Assembly: GCA_018713605.1 (NCBI GenBank)
Contig: DVOM01000027.1
Location: forward strand, 1-64,000
Source of the DNA: Scatacola_A faecigallinarum
GTDB lineage: Bacteria > Pseudomonadota > Alphaproteobacteria > RF32 > CAG-239
Direction: 5' to 3'
Length of the DNA: 64,000 nucleotides
Every line of letters begins with the position of its first letter. Position 1 is the first letter of the stretch. The translations under genes were made by a program, and so were the position numbers. This document shows, piece after piece, positions 14,254 to 23,724 of the stretch. A model generated the notes under the pieces. The model was not told where the DNA came from. It saw nothing but the letters and a program-made list of their open reading frames with translations, and ran no database searches.

Positions 14254-15314
14254 CAGTCCTTATCTCCCAAATCGTCAAACAGGTCGTTCTGCGCAAAACG
14301 CATGTTTTTTCTGAGCTTGGCAATGCCCAGATATTCGCAGCCCAAGTCCGAAATCACGCGGCCGCGCGGCGTGCGCTGCAAAAAGCCGAGTTTAAGCAGA
14401 AACGGCTCCACCACTTCCTCAATCGTGTCGCGTTCTTCGGACAGCGCCGCCGCCAGCGTATCGGCGCCGACCGGGCCGCCGCCGTAATTCGTCACGATAC
14501 ATTGCAGGTAGCGACGGTCGAAAGCGTCCAGCCCGTAATTGTCAACGTCCAGCCGGCGCAGCGCCTTATCGGCCATTTTGTTGTCAACCTCCCCCGCCTC
14601 GGCAACCGCGCCGAAATCGCGCACGCGGCGCAGCAGGCGCCCGGCCACGCGCGGCGTGCCGCGCGAACGTTTGGCAATCTCCATCGCCCCTTCCTTCGAC
14701 AACGGCATGCCCAACAGGTTGGCGCCGCGGGTAACGATTTTTTCCAGCTCTTCCGGCGAATAAAAATCCAGCCGCAGCGGAATGCCGAAACGCTCGCGCA
14801 GCGGCGTCGAAAGCATGCCCGAACGCGTCGTCGCCCCCACCAGCGTAAACGGCTGCAAGTCAATCCGCACCGAACGCGCCGACGGCCCCTCGCCGATAAT
14901 CAGATCCAGCTGAAAATCTTCCATTGCCGAATACAAAACTTCTTCAATCGCCGGATTCAGGCGGTGAATTTCATCAATAAACAAGACGTCGTTGCGCTCC
15001 AGATTGGTCAAAATCGCCGCCAGGTCGCCCGATTTGGAAATCATCGGCGCCGAAGTCGCCCGGAAACCGACCCCGAGCTCTTTCGCCACAATCGACGCCA
15101 GCGTCGTTTTGCCCAGCCCCGGAGGACCGAACAGCAGTACATGATCCAGTGCTTCGCCGCGTTTTTTGGCCGCTTCGATAAACACCTTCAGGTTTTCGCA
15201 GACCTGCTTCTGCCCGACAAAATCTGCCAAGCTGTTCGGCCGCAGGTTAATCGGCGCGTTCAAACCCTGTTCGTCTTCGGGCTGTTTCTGGGGGCTGACC
15301 AGTCTTTCTTCCAT
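14253..15314 (-). CDS. ruvB: Holliday junction helicase RuvB
   Basis: RuvB is the AAA+ ring motor that drives branch migration with RuvA. The 353-residue product has Walker A GPPGLGKTT, Walker B FIDEIHRL and sensor ATTRSGMLSTPLRERFG, followed by the winged-helix C-domain ending in RTPRGRVISDLGCEYLG. I choose ATG 15314 because AAGGA lies 9 bp upstream; ATG 15320 and TTG 15323 sit too close to it. It follows ruvA by about 22 bp. Confidence 0.97.
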   Translation of the reverse strand: MEERLVSPQKQPEDEQGLNAPINLRPNSLADFVGQKQVCENLKVFIEAAKKRGEALDHVLLFGPPGLGKTTLASIVAKELGVGFRATSAPMISKSGDLAAILTNLERNDVLFIDEIHRLNPAIEEVLYSAMEDFQLDLIIGEGPSARSVRIDLQPFTLVGATTRSGMLSTPLRERFGIPLRLDFYSPEELEKIVTRGANLLGMPLSKEGAMEIAKRSRGTPRVAGRLLRRVRDFGAVAEAGEVDNKMADKALRRLDVDNYGLDAFDRRYLQCIVTNYGGGPVGADTLAAALSEERDTIEEVVEPFLLKLGFLQRTPRGRVISDLGCEYLGIAKLRKNMRFAQNDLFDDLGDKD

Positions 15315-15336
15315 AAGCATCAATCCTTAATTTCCG

Positions 15337-16002
15337 CTAAATTTCCTTATTGGCAAACTCTTTCAACGCCAGCCGGATAAGCGACGACACGTCCTCTGCC
15401 TGCCCCTCCGCCATCGCCTTGCTGACGGCACGATAGGCTTCCAGCCTTTGATAACCGAGATTGACCAGCGCCGAAATCGCGTCTTCCATCAGATTCGGGT
15501 CTTCGGCGCACGCTTCCAGCCGGTCTTCGTAAGCGGCCGTTTCTTCATTTGCATCCATGTCCATTCCTTTCGCAAAATCGTTGGTTTCTGCGCTCATCGG
15601 AATTGTTACAATCTTGTCTTTAAGCTCGGTGACGATACGCGCCGCCAGTTTCGGCCCCACGCCGTTCGCCCGCGTAAACGAGGTTTTGTCCTGCGCCGCA
15701 ATCGCCTGCGACAGCTGGCTCGGCGACAGCGCCGACAAAATGCTGAGGCAGACCTTGGCGCCGACGCCCTGAACCTTGGTAAGCGTCGCAAACCATTCTT
15801 TTTCCCAGGCGTCGTAGAAACCAAACAGCGAAATGCTGTCTTCGCGCACGACGGTCTCAATCCGAAGCGCAGCCTCCTGCCCGCGCGACAGCCTGCCGAG
15901 CGTCTTGGCCGAGGCAAACACCAGATATCCGACCCCGTTCACGTCGACAATACAGAAGTCTTCACCGATTGTATCAATAATTCCGCGCAGTTTCGCAATC
16001 AT
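15337..16002 (-). CDS. ruvA: Holliday junction DNA-binding protein RuvA
   Basis: RuvA tetramers clamp the four-way junction and load RuvB. The 221-residue protein begins with the canonical MIAKLRGIIDTI and carries the OB-fold, two helix-hairpin-helix motifs (KVQGVGAKVCLSILSAL and ANGVGPKLAARIVTELK) and a C-terminal RuvB-binding UBA-like domain (LVNLGYQRLEAYRAVSKA). The open frame extends 60 bp further upstream, but AGGA 8 bp before 16002 and family conservation set the start. Confidence 0.97.
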   Translation of the reverse strand: MIAKLRGIIDTIGEDFCIVDVNGVGYLVFASAKTLGRLSRGQEAALRIETVVREDSISLFGFYDAWEKEWFATLTKVQGVGAKVCLSILSALSPSQLSQAIAAQDKTSFTRANGVGPKLAARIVTELKDKIVTIPMSAETNDFAKGMDMDANEETAAYEDRLEACAEDPNLMEDAISALVNLGYQRLEAYRAVSKAMAEGQAEDVSSLIRLALKEFANKEI

Positions 16003-16103
16003 GTTTCCATCCTGAGTTAAAAAATTTACCTCAAGATTATACAAATATATAATTCTCTTCAAGTTTTATTTAAGACATAAGAACAAAAAAAGAACAAAAA
16101 AAA

Positions 16104-16135
16104 ACGGTCAAATACCATAAAAGGTACTCAACCGT
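16104..16135 (-). terminator. Terminator upstream of ruvA
   Basis: A 13-base imperfect stem (ACGGTTGAGTACC with GGTATTTGACCGT) is followed on the minus strand by a run of T. It ends the transcript of the hypothetical gene at 16148-16738 and isolates ruvAB from it. Confidence 0.8.
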
Positions 16136-16147
16136 CTTCAATTTCCG

Positions 16148-16738
16148 TTAGCAAGAACGTTCTTGTTCCTGACAAACTGTTCCTTGGACTTTCTGTTCCG
16201 GCATACCATCTTTCAGGCTGTTAACAAACCTAATGGTAAAAACATTTCTGGCTTCATCCATAACCAACATTTCGCCTGCAGGAATATCGCCTTCTTCCTC
16301 AACAAACATCTCCAACATGACCATTTTTGACAAGAACTTAAAGCGATAAGTACATTTTCTTCCGGCCTGAAAAAACTTGGTTTTAGCCAATGCTTCGCAA
16401 TATTGCCGAAAAGAAACATGTTCCTCTTTTAACCCCTTAAAATGTGAATAAACCACCCGCAAAACCATACTTCCGAAATCCACCGCCTCACCATAATTTG
16501 TGTTTTGACGCAAATCATCCTGAATTTCTGTAACATACGTGCAATGCCCATAAAGCCATAGCAATCGATACAAAATCCATTCCTGCATTTTGGGTGAAAC
16601 AGCCAATATCTCAGCAACAGTCATATCTTCAGGAGATTTTGGCATTTTTACATTCATCTCTCTGGCAATAACTTCAGCCAGTCTCAGTTTAAAGCGAAAA
16701 TTATTTTCACCGATAAACTCTGCTAACTTTTTTTCCAT
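16148..16738 (-). CDS. Hypothetical protein in the ruv region
   Basis: No family recognised. From ATG 16738 the protein has 196 residues and looks soluble, mixed alpha/beta and charged, with four Cys scattered and a hydrophobic helix around 60-75 (MQEWILYRLLWLYGH). A longer frame to 16819 would overlap the upstream HD gene and add a hydrophobic stretch; neither start has a good ribosome binding site, so the N-terminus is uncertain. Base composition is lower in G+C than its neighbours, which may point to recent acquisition. It is followed by a strong terminator. Confidence 0.5.
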   Translation of the reverse strand: MEKKLAEFIGENNFRFKLRLAEVIAREMNVKMPKSPEDMTVAEILAVSPKMQEWILYRLLWLYGHCTYVTEIQDDLRQNTNYGEAVDFGSMVLRVVYSHFKGLKEEHVSFRQYCEALAKTKFFQAGRKCTYRFKFLSKMVMLEMFVEEEGDIPAGEMLVMDEARNVFTIRFVNSLKDGMPEQKVQGTVCQEQERSC

Positions 16739-16781
16739 AAAAAACAAAATTATAATTACACAATAGATACTCAAAAACCTT

Positions 16782-17465
16782 TTATTCAAACCGGCGCAGA
16801 TATTTTTGCCAATCCTCACACCCCAGCTCTCTGAAAAATTCTTCTAAAAACACAAACATTACCTTATGTCTGATTTCGGCTTCCCTTTTGCCGCTCTCCG
16901 TATACATCAGCCCTTTAAGCCGCAGAAGTTTTTCAAACATATGGTTAACCGCCGTCTCTTCGTTTTTGCCCTTGCTCTGATAAGCCTCCCGGCTCAGGTT
17001 TTCGCGCGGAAACATCTCCGGATCGAAAAATCTGCCGCTGCCCGCAACCGCATTAAACACGATTGTCCGCACAATGCCGACGGCGCCCATCGCGTCCAGC
17101 ATGTCGGCATCCTGAACAATATGTCCGTTCTTGTCAAGTTTCTGCATACCGCTTAAATATTTGCTGTATCCCAGATTTGACACGATTTCCAAAACTGCGG
17201 CCGCAGTCTTACCGTCAGCGCCGCTCTCGTCCAGAATCCGGCGGGCATTTGTCAGCTTCGCGGCGTTCTCCGGTCCGAAAACCTTATAGTCGTCGCAGTC
17301 ATGAAGCAGCGCCGCCAGTGCCACAATGTCTTCATCGCCGTTCTCCGTCCGGCACAAATGCAGTGCCGTCTTGCAAACCCGGACACTGTGTTCCCAGTCG
17401 TGCATCGATTTCTCGTTTCCGAGCAGTTCCCGAACTGCCGCAGCAGCCTTTTCCCTGACACTCAT
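16782..17465 (-). CDS. HD-domain phosphohydrolase
   Basis: The 227-residue protein has the HD-superfamily metal-binding pattern: H in MHDWEHSVRVCK (about residue 26), HD in LAALLHDCDDYK (about 55), and a distal D in VQDADMLDAMGAVGIVRT (about 120). It resembles the YedJ-like group of predicted metal-dependent phosphohydrolases. The substrate is unknown, with a nucleotide likely. The ATG overlaps the ruvC stop, so ruvC and this gene are translationally coupled. The last residues lie about 40 bp before the hypothetical gene. Confidence 0.85.
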   Translation of the reverse strand: MSVREKAAAAVRELLGNEKSMHDWEHSVRVCKTALHLCRTENGDEDIVALAALLHDCDDYKVFGPENAAKLTNARRILDESGADGKTAAAVLEIVSNLGYSKYLSGMQKLDKNGHIVQDADMLDAMGAVGIVRTIVFNAVAGSGRFFDPEMFPRENLSREAYQSKGKNEETAVNHMFEKLLRLKGLMYTESGKREAEIRHKVMFVFLEEFFRELGCEDWQKYLRRFE

Positions 17466-17953
17466 TTAAAACCCCTGATGCTGTGCGCTCCGTGAAAACT
17501 GTTATGGCAAATGGCCGCCGCCAGCGCGTCGGAAGAGTCGTTGTTTTTCGGCTTACAGCCCGGCAGCAGAATTTTTACCATCGTTTCTACCTGCCCCTTT
17601 TCGGCATGGCCCACCCCGACCACCGCCTTTTTAATCTGGTTCGGTTCATATTCGGTCAGCGGAATCCGATAAGTCGCCGGCGCCAGAATAACGACGCCCC
17701 GTGCCTGCCCGAGCTTAATCGTCGATACGGCATTCGAATTCAGAAAGACCTGTTCTATGGCTGCCTCGTCCGGTTTGTAAAACTCAATAACGTCGCAGAG
17801 CGTCTTATAAATCGTATAAAGCCGCTCGGTCAAATCTGTTTTCGGTTCGGTTTTGATAAACCCGTCGGCCACATAGCGGACACGGTTGTTTTCGACTTCA
17901 ATAATTCCCCAGCCGGTAGACGACAAACTCGGGTCAAGCCCCAATATCCGCAT
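17462..17953 (-). CDS. ruvC: Crossover junction endonuclease RuvC
   Basis: RuvC resolves Holliday junctions by paired nicks. The 163-residue product begins MRILGLDPSLSSTGWG with the first catalytic Asp (about 6), then Glu in AIEQVF (about 67) and the C-terminal acidic pair in NNDSSDALAAAICH. The start at 17953 has AAGGAAAAG upstream, and the 42-bp longer frame lacks homology. It lies downstream of the YebC gene, as in many proteobacteria, and overlaps the HD gene start. Confidence 0.96.
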   Translation of the reverse strand: MRILGLDPSLSSTGWGIIEVENNRVRYVADGFIKTEPKTDLTERLYTIYKTLCDVIEFYKPDEAAIEQVFLNSNAVSTIKLGQARGVVILAPATYRIPLTEYEPNQIKKAVVGVGHAEKGQVETMVKILLPGCKPKNNDSSDALAAAICHNSFHGAHSIRGFK

Positions 17954-17968
17954 TTTCTTTTCCTTATT

Positions 17969-17996
17969 TAAAATGAATAAGGGCACATTCCGCAAA
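17969..17996 (-). terminator. Possible weak terminator after the YebC gene
   Basis: Inverted repeat GGGCAC/GTGCCC with a 14-nt loop, followed on the minus strand by TTATTCATTTT. The U tract is broken, so partial read-through into ruvC is likely. Confidence 0.4.
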
Positions 17997-18013
17997 GAAC
18001 GTGCCCCGAAAAA

Positions 18014-18775
18014 TCAGTCTTCGGAAGCTTCCAAAGCCCTCATAACCTCATCCGAGAACTCGGCGTTGTGGTAAACTTTCTGAACATCGTCGTCATCTTC
18101 CAAAGCGTCGACAAATTCCAGAAACTTCTGCGCGGTTTCCAAATCGCTGATGTCGGTTTTAACCGTCGCTTTCCAGTCCAGACGCGAGGCCGAAGGCGTG
18201 CCGAAAGCTTTTTCCAACGCTTCGGTAACCGCATTCAAATCCTCGGGAACCGTTTCAATCTCATGTGCATCTTCGTCGGAAACCACATCATTGGCTCCGG
18301 CTTCCAGCGCCGTTTCAAACATTTTGTCGGCATCGGTCGCATCGGCCGGATATTTGATATAGCCGATTCGCTCAAAATTGAAAGCCACCGAGCCGCTCTC
18401 GCCCATAACGCCGCCGCGTTTTCCGAAAATGGTACGGACATTGCCGGCCGTCCGGTTCTTGTTGTCGGTCATTGCTTCGACGATAACCGCTACCTTGCCG
18501 GGGCCAAACCCCTCGTAACGGGCCGAAACATAATCGTTGCCGCCAGCCGTCTGGCTCGCTTTGGCAATGGCGCGTTCAATATTGTCTTTCGGCATGCTCT
18601 CGGCACGGGCGGCCTGAATGGCCAGACGCAGGCGCGGGTTTTTGTCGGGTTCCGGCAAACCACTCTTGGCGGCAATGGTAATATCACGGGCCAGTTTGGC
18701 AAATACGCGCGCCTTTTTGGCATCCTGGGCACCTTTACGATACATGATGTTTTTAAACTGGGAATGTCCAGACAT
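18014..18775 (-). CDS. YebC/PmpR-family regulatory protein
   Basis: The 253-residue protein matches the YebC/TACO1 family along its length: MSGHSQFKNIMYRKGAQDAK at the start, ANPxxNPRLRLAI-like region, NIERAIAKA, YEGFGPGKVAVIVEAMTDN and RTIFGKRGGVMGESGSVAF. Family members were described as DNA-binding regulators, and recent work implicates them in relieving ribosome stalling on difficult sequences; which applies here is unknown. GGAGATTTTGTATG precedes the gene. It leads the ruvC-containing run. Confidence 0.93.
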   Translation of the reverse strand: MSGHSQFKNIMYRKGAQDAKKARVFAKLARDITIAAKSGLPEPDKNPRLRLAIQAARAESMPKDNIERAIAKASQTAGGNDYVSARYEGFGPGKVAVIVEAMTDNKNRTAGNVRTIFGKRGGVMGESGSVAFNFERIGYIKYPADATDADKMFETALEAGANDVVSDEDAHEIETVPEDLNAVTEALEKAFGTPSASRLDWKATVKTDISDLETAQKFLEFVDALEDDDDVQKVYHNAEFSDEVMRALEASED

Positions 18776-18881
18776 ACAAAATCTCCTTAAAAATCCAAAT
18801 TCTTCATTTGATTAAGGCCATATATACGCTAAAGCCGTTTTTTCCGCAACATTTTTTTGCAAAAAATAACACCTTTGGCAC

Positions 18882-19652
18882 TTATTTAAGGATAATGTAA
18901 TCGAGCTTTTCGTTCGTTGCCTGAATAACCTTGATGCCGACCCCGTTCAGATCAAGAATGCCGCCCGGCTGATACGGATAGGAAACATTACGGAAATAAC
19001 CGCTGTCGCCGTCTGCCTTGCTGTAATCCAGCAGCGTAAATTTCAAACGTCCCAGATTCAGCCCTTCATATTTAATGTCAAAACCCTTGACCGGTTCGGT
19101 CTGCACGCTTTTGGAGGTTGTAATCTGCACCATTTTGAAATTGTCCGGATACGGAACAAAATCCGTTTCCAACAACGCCAGACGCCCGTTGCGGATTTGG
19201 CCGATGCGGTTGTAGAAAGTGCCGTCCCGACGAACCAGCGCCACAAAATTTTTCAGTTTGGTGTCAATCAGCACAAAATCCGTACCGTCAATCGTCACTT
19301 CGCCGACAGCCCGCACCCGCTCGCCTTTCTGATACGCTACCGGAACCGATCCGCAGTTCAGCACGCCGTCAACGTTGGCGGTCAGATATTCGCTGCGGTA
19401 AATGTCCTTACGGTAAATTTTGGTGTCAACCACCGTATAACCGGTATAGGCTGTCAGAATAACATTGTGTTTAAAGTTGTTTTCCTCAACGTAGTCGGAA
19501 CTGACCAGCTCGTTGTCGTCGCCGTAAAAGGAAATCGAATAGGTGCTGAAGTATTCAATAAACGTGTTCCTGAAACCCAGGACATCGTGGTTTCCCGCGC
19601 TGAAGCAGGAACTTAAAGCCAGACACGAAACCAAAACCGCCAATTTTTTCAT
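18882..19652 (-). CDS. Predicted lipoprotein of unknown function
   Basis: The 256-residue protein begins with a lipoprotein signal (MKKLAVLVSCLALSSC; lipobox LSSC with Cys 16), so it is likely anchored to the inner or outer membrane. The mature part is beta-rich with repeated short strands and no catalytic motif I recognise. It is monocistronic, with the AT-rich gap to prmA on one side and the YebC gene on the other. Confidence 0.7.
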   Translation of the reverse strand: MKKLAVLVSCLALSSCFSAGNHDVLGFRNTFIEYFSTYSISFYGDDNELVSSDYVEENNFKHNVILTAYTGYTVVDTKIYRKDIYRSEYLTANVDGVLNCGSVPVAYQKGERVRAVGEVTIDGTDFVLIDTKLKNFVALVRRDGTFYNRIGQIRNGRLALLETDFVPYPDNFKMVQITTSKSVQTEPVKGFDIKYEGLNLGRLKFTLLDYSKADGDSGYFRNVSYPYQPGGILDLNGVGIKVIQATNEKLDYIILK

Positions 19653-19747
19653 CGAATAATCTCTATTTTAGTGTTCAATAATTTTAATTAATATACTATA
19701 ATCCGCCGTTAGTAAACAAATGATTATAACTTATTAGGAACAATTTG

Positions 19748-20626
19748 ATGACGGATAAAAGCGGCAGCTGCCGGGTCGTAACCTTCGCCCCGGTCAAAAG
19801 TCTGGACGATTTCACTCAGGAACGGCTGGAAGAATTTTTCGACGTCGTTTCGGTCGATTACACCGACGACGGCTTGGAAATTTACAAAGGCTATAAAAAC
19901 GCTTCGTTTAAGGAAGAGGAACTGGCAGCATTCATTGCCGCAAACGGTCTCGACCTGCCCGCCTGCACGATTGAACTGCTCGAAAGCGCCAACTGGCTCA
20001 AGGACTATGTCATTCAGTTCGCGCCGGTTGAAGTTGAAGACTTTCTCATTTACGGCGTTCACGAAAAGAAAGCGCCGCAGACCGACAAACTGGCCATTCG
20101 CATTTATGCCGCCACCGCTTTCGGTTCAGAACACCAGACCACCAAATCCTGCCTCAGGGCACTCAGCGAGCTCAACAGAAAAAACGTGCCGCACACCCGT
20201 ATTCTCGACGTCGGCACCGGCTCGGGAATATTGTCGCTGGCCGCTGCCAAACTTTGGCGCGAAACCGCGCAGATTACCGCCGTGGACATTGACGAAGAAG
20301 CCGTCATCGTTACCCGCGGCAACGCCGAAGACAACGGTCTTGAAAAATTCATCACCGCCGGCGTCAGCAACGGCTATCAGTCCGAACTGATATCGAAAAA
20401 CGCCCCCTATGACATTATATTTGCCAATATTCTGGCCCGCCCGCTGATTGAAATGGCGCCCGACCTGGCTCAAAATCTTAAACCCGGCGGTTTTTGCATT
20501 CTGTCTGGCTTTGTCGGCGATCAGGAAAACTGGGTCATCAAAGCGCACGAAGAACAGGGGCTTTCTCTGGTAAAAATATATGAAATGGACAACTGGCGCG
20601 CCGCACTCATGGAGAAAAAAGCATGA
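19748..20626 (+). CDS. prmA: Ribosomal protein L11 methyltransferase
   Basis: PrmA trimethylates L11. The 292-residue protein has an N-terminal substrate-binding domain (1-115) and a C-terminal class I methyltransferase with motif I ILDVGTGSGILSLAA (about 155) and the post-motif IIFANILARPLIEMAPD, where NxxA/NxL-type sequence is typical of PrmA. The start is ATG 19748 with TAGGA upstream; a TTG one codon earlier is less likely. The last codons overlap the next gene by 4 bp (ATGA), so the pair is co-translated. Confidence 0.93.
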   Translation: MTDKSGSCRVVTFAPVKSLDDFTQERLEEFFDVVSVDYTDDGLEIYKGYKNASFKEEELAAFIAANGLDLPACTIELLESANWLKDYVIQFAPVEVEDFLIYGVHEKKAPQTDKLAIRIYAATAFGSEHQTTKSCLRALSELNRKNVPHTRILDVGTGSGILSLAAAKLWRETAQITAVDIDEEAVIVTRGNAEDNGLEKFITAGVSNGYQSELISKNAPYDIIFANILARPLIEMAPDLAQNLKPGGFCILSGFVGDQENWVIKAHEEQGLSLVKIYEMDNWRAALMEKKA

Positions 20627-22350
20627 CGCTCAAAGAACTGCAGACAGCCGTAAAAAAAAGCAAACTGAACGCCTATATCGTTACCCGTTCCAATATGTTC
20701 ATCGGGCAGGATCTGCTTGACGACGAAAATCCGCTGCAGGCGCTGACCGGGTTCAGCGGCTCGGCGGGAACCTTGGTCGTCACGCCCGACAAGGCCTTTC
20801 TGCTGGTTGACGGCAGATATGAGATTCAGGCGGCCCGACAGACGAACCCGGACGAAGTCAAAATAATCTGCGGCCGAAACAATTTGCTTGCCCAATGCCT
20901 GACCGGCCTTTTCGGCGGCAAGCCTGCCAAAGTCGGTTTCAACAGCTTTACCAACGCCGTCCGAGGCATCGAGCGGCTGGCCGAACGTTTTCCGGACATA
21001 GCTTTCATCCCCGACACATCGCAAATCTTTGCCAACAACATCTTTGGCCGTCCCTGCCGGGTTTTTGAACACAAAATCGAATTTTGCGGCGTCGGGCGCA
21101 ACGAAAAAATCGGCGGCATCAGCAGCCGTATCGGTTCCTGCGGCTGCGACGCTTACCTCTTCACGGCCGCCGACAGCGTTTCCTGGCTTTTAAACATCCG
21201 TTCCGACGCGCTCCCCGACACGCCGCTGGTCCGTGCCTACGCGCTGTTGGACAAAGACGGACGCATTACCCTGTTCGGCGACAACCTGAACTTTGACTTC
21301 GAACCGGCAGACTTCGGGGTCGAACCTCTGGCCAAACTTCCCAGAGCTTTGAAAGCATACAAAAACAAAACCGTCGGCTTTGACGCGGAAACGACGCCGT
21401 ATTTTTTTCGCCAGCTGTTTGCCGAACGCAAGATTGCCGAGCATCCGCTGGAAGATTTCTGTCAAACGGCCAAAGCCGAAAAAAACCCGGTCGAAATCAG
21501 CGGAATTGAAGCGGCGCATTTGCGCGACGGCGTCGCCATGGTTCGTTTTCTGCACTGGCTGTCCAGCAACTGGCCGGGAAAAACCGAACTTGACGTTGTC
21601 AAAAAACTGCATGATTTCCGCGCTCAAGGGGAAAACTACTGGTCAGAAAGTTTCGGCACCATTGCCGCCGCCGGCCCGGACGGCGCCGTCGTCCATTATC
21701 AGCCCGCTGCCGAAACCGACCGGAAACTGGAAGAAGGCTCTCTGCTTCTGCTCGACAGCGGTGCACAGTATTTCGACGGAACGACCGACATTACCCGCAC
21801 CATCGCCCTCGGCACGCCAAGCCCGGAAATGTGCGACAACTTCACTTTGGTTTTAAAAGCACATATTGCCCTGGCTTCACAAAAGTTTATCGACGGCACC
21901 GACGGCATGTCGCTGGACAAGATTGCCCGCAGCCCGATGTGGAACGAGGGCAAAGACTACAAACACGGCACCGGCCACGGCGTCGGCTGTTTTCTCAATG
22001 TCCACGAAGGGCCTCAGAATATCGGCATGTACAGCTCTTCATATCCCCTGCGCAAAAACATGATTCTTTCTGTCGAACCGGGATATTACCAAGAAGGCGC
22101 CTATGGCATCCGCATCGAAAACCTTGTCCGGGTTGCCGCCTGCGAACAGACTGATTTTGCGAAAGATTTTCTGGAATTTAAAATTTTGACGCTCTGCCCC
22201 GTTGATAAACAACCGGTTAATAAATATTTAATGAGCAGCGGAGAGATATCCTGGCTGAACAACTATCACAAACAGGTTTATGAACGGCTCTCGCCGTTCC
22301 TGAACGCAAGCGAAAAGAACTGGTTAAAGGATGCCTGCTCTCCGCTGTGA
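20623..22350 (+). CDS. pepP: Xaa-Pro aminopeptidase, M24B family
   Basis: This enzyme removes N-terminal residues before proline. The 575-residue protein has the three-domain layout of large M24B aminopeptidases: two creatinase-like N-domains (1-290) and a pita-bread catalytic domain. Metal ligands are visible as D in LLDSGAQYFDGTTDITRT (two Asp), H in HGTGHGVGCFLNVHEGP, E in SVEPGYYQ and E in GIRIENLV. It overlaps prmA by 4 bp and is followed 26 bp later by a thioredoxin-like gene. It is likely cytoplasmic, since no signal peptide is present. The gene symbol is used for the family. Confidence 0.9.
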   Translation: MTLKELQTAVKKSKLNAYIVTRSNMFIGQDLLDDENPLQALTGFSGSAGTLVVTPDKAFLLVDGRYEIQAARQTNPDEVKIICGRNNLLAQCLTGLFGGKPAKVGFNSFTNAVRGIERLAERFPDIAFIPDTSQIFANNIFGRPCRVFEHKIEFCGVGRNEKIGGISSRIGSCGCDAYLFTAADSVSWLLNIRSDALPDTPLVRAYALLDKDGRITLFGDNLNFDFEPADFGVEPLAKLPRALKAYKNKTVGFDAETTPYFFRQLFAERKIAEHPLEDFCQTAKAEKNPVEISGIEAAHLRDGVAMVRFLHWLSSNWPGKTELDVVKKLHDFRAQGENYWSESFGTIAAAGPDGAVVHYQPAAETDRKLEEGSLLLLDSGAQYFDGTTDITRTIALGTPSPEMCDNFTLVLKAHIALASQKFIDGTDGMSLDKIARSPMWNEGKDYKHGTGHGVGCFLNVHEGPQNIGMYSSSYPLRKNMILSVEPGYYQEGAYGIRIENLVRVAACEQTDFAKDFLEFKILTLCPVDKQPVNKYLMSSGEISWLNNYHKQVYERLSPFLNASEKNWLKDACSPL

Positions 22351-22376
22351 GTTTCAACACGATGCGGAGAAAAAAG

Positions 22377-22838
22377 ATGATAAAACTTCTGTGGGCTTTT
22401 ATGATTATGGTTGCGCTGGCCATTCCCCTGCATGCCGAACTGACATACGAAGGGGCTTACAACCCGAACCAGAATCTGCAGGAATATTTCGACGAAGCCT
22501 ATCCGAATTATGACAAGCCGATAATTTACGTCTTTTTCAACAACGATCCCTGCTTCCAGTGCCCGCAGACCATTGAACTGATAGAACAGGTCTACAACCG
22601 GAACTATCAGAACAAATACAGCCTGTTTCTGATTAATTACCAAAATGACGACGAATATAACTTCATCGAAACCTACGACTTGAATCAGCCGTTGGAGGTT
22701 GTTCTGGTCGACGTCGCCGACGGACAGAGCATCGGCTACAAGAAACTGGAGAATCTTCAAAACCAGATTTCCGATCCGGTCAGTTTTTCGGAAAACCTCC
22801 AATATCAGATAAACTCCTTTTTCAACGGGGAAGACTGA
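22377..22838 (+). CDS. Exported thioredoxin-like protein with a CxxC motif
   Basis: The 153-residue product has a signal peptide (1-19, MIKLLWAFMIMVALAIPLHA) and a thioredoxin-like region: strand YVFFNNDPCFQCPQTIELIEQVY, where CFQC stands in the active-site position, then further strands. It probably acts in the periplasm on disulphides, though the canonical cis-Pro segment is not obvious. The start at 22377 has GGAG upstream; earlier ATGs in frame lack one. The stop overlaps the convergent methyltransferase gene end. Confidence 0.7.
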   Translation: MIKLLWAFMIMVALAIPLHAELTYEGAYNPNQNLQEYFDEAYPNYDKPIIYVFFNNDPCFQCPQTIELIEQVYNRNYQNKYSLFLINYQNDDEYNFIETYDLNQPLEVVLVDVADGQSIGYKKLENLQNQISDPVSFSENLQYQINSFFNGED

Positions 22839-23643
22839 TGTCCGCCGCTCTCCCGGCCGGAGGCTGTTTCCTGATAATGACGCAGAAATCCGTCATCTCG
22901 TTTGTAATCCGCATTTTTGCCAGCCGGCGCTTTGAAAAACAATCCTTCGCAAAAATAACTTCGGCATTGTACTGCGCTTTCAGCCGGCTGAAAATATCCC
23001 TTCCGTAAGCCCGGACATGGTCATGTTGCCCATAGTATTTTTCCCGCTCTTCCGGTGACGTGATTGAATTGTCCTGAAAAGTTTTTTCCAACCCCATATA
23101 GACGGGGAAATTAAGCAGAAACAAGCCTCCCGGCTTCAAGACCCGCAGCAGCTCGGTCAAAAACTTGCTCTCGTCCATAATGTGTTCCATAACCTGATTG
23201 CTCAAAACGACATCAAACGTATTGTCGGCAAAAGACAAGTTCGTAACATCCTCTTTCCGGCAGCGGCAGAATCTGTAACGCTCGGGCGACAAATCCATCG
23301 GCACATAATCAACAAGCGGATAACGCCCTATCAAATCACAGATACACTTTTCCGGAGCCGTATGCAAAACACGTATCGGCTTACGGGTATTCAAAAAATA
23401 TTTCTTATAAATAAAAAACAGGAACCGGTGCCGTTCCAGCGAACGGCAATAAGGACACTTGACCGCGAACCGGGGCTTGCCGACCATATCCATAAACCGG
23501 CCGTAGCGATTGCAGACCGGACAAAAATAAACGCCTCCCGTCAGCGGACGAAAATACTTTATTTTTATTCCGAATATCGTAACGACCCGATGATATTTTT
23601 CATTTTTTATCGAAAAAAAGAACCGCAGCAGCTTTCGCAACAT
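22822..23643 (-). CDS. SAM-dependent methyltransferase with zinc-ribbon N-terminus
   Basis: The protein has about 273 residues. After an N-terminal basic patch with HRVVTIFGIKIKYF, two CxxC pairs (CPVCNRYGR and CPYCRSLERHRF, about 40-75) form a probable zinc ribbon. A class I methyltransferase follows, with motif VLHTAPEKC replacing a standard glycine-rich loop, then VPMDLSPE, NTFDVVLSNQVMEHI and LLRVLKPGGLFLLN. It sits at the end of a minus-strand glycan-gene run, so a sugar or lipid-linked substrate is likely but unproven. Confidence 0.75.
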   Translation of the reverse strand: MLRKLLRFFFSIKNEKYHRVVTIFGIKIKYFRPLTGGVYFCPVCNRYGRFMDMVGKPRFAVKCPYCRSLERHRFLFFIYKKYFLNTRKPIRVLHTAPEKCICDLIGRYPLVDYVPMDLSPERYRFCRCRKEDVTNLSFADNTFDVVLSNQVMEHIMDESKFLTELLRVLKPGGLFLLNFPVYMGLEKTFQDNSITSPEEREKYYGQHDHVRAYGRDIFSRLKAQYNAEVIFAKDCFSKRRLAKMRITNEMTDFCVIIRKQPPAGRAADISLPR

Positions 23644-23724
23644 CACACACTCCACCCGGGCAGACAAACTTGAATCATGAAAATCAGCACATTGAAAACA
23701 TATACTTTTTCTCTTAACTAAGCC

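Noticed and set aside
14142..15380. 412-residue ORF antisense to ruvB
   Set aside because: Arg/His-rich composition typical of shadow frames; ruvB is certain.
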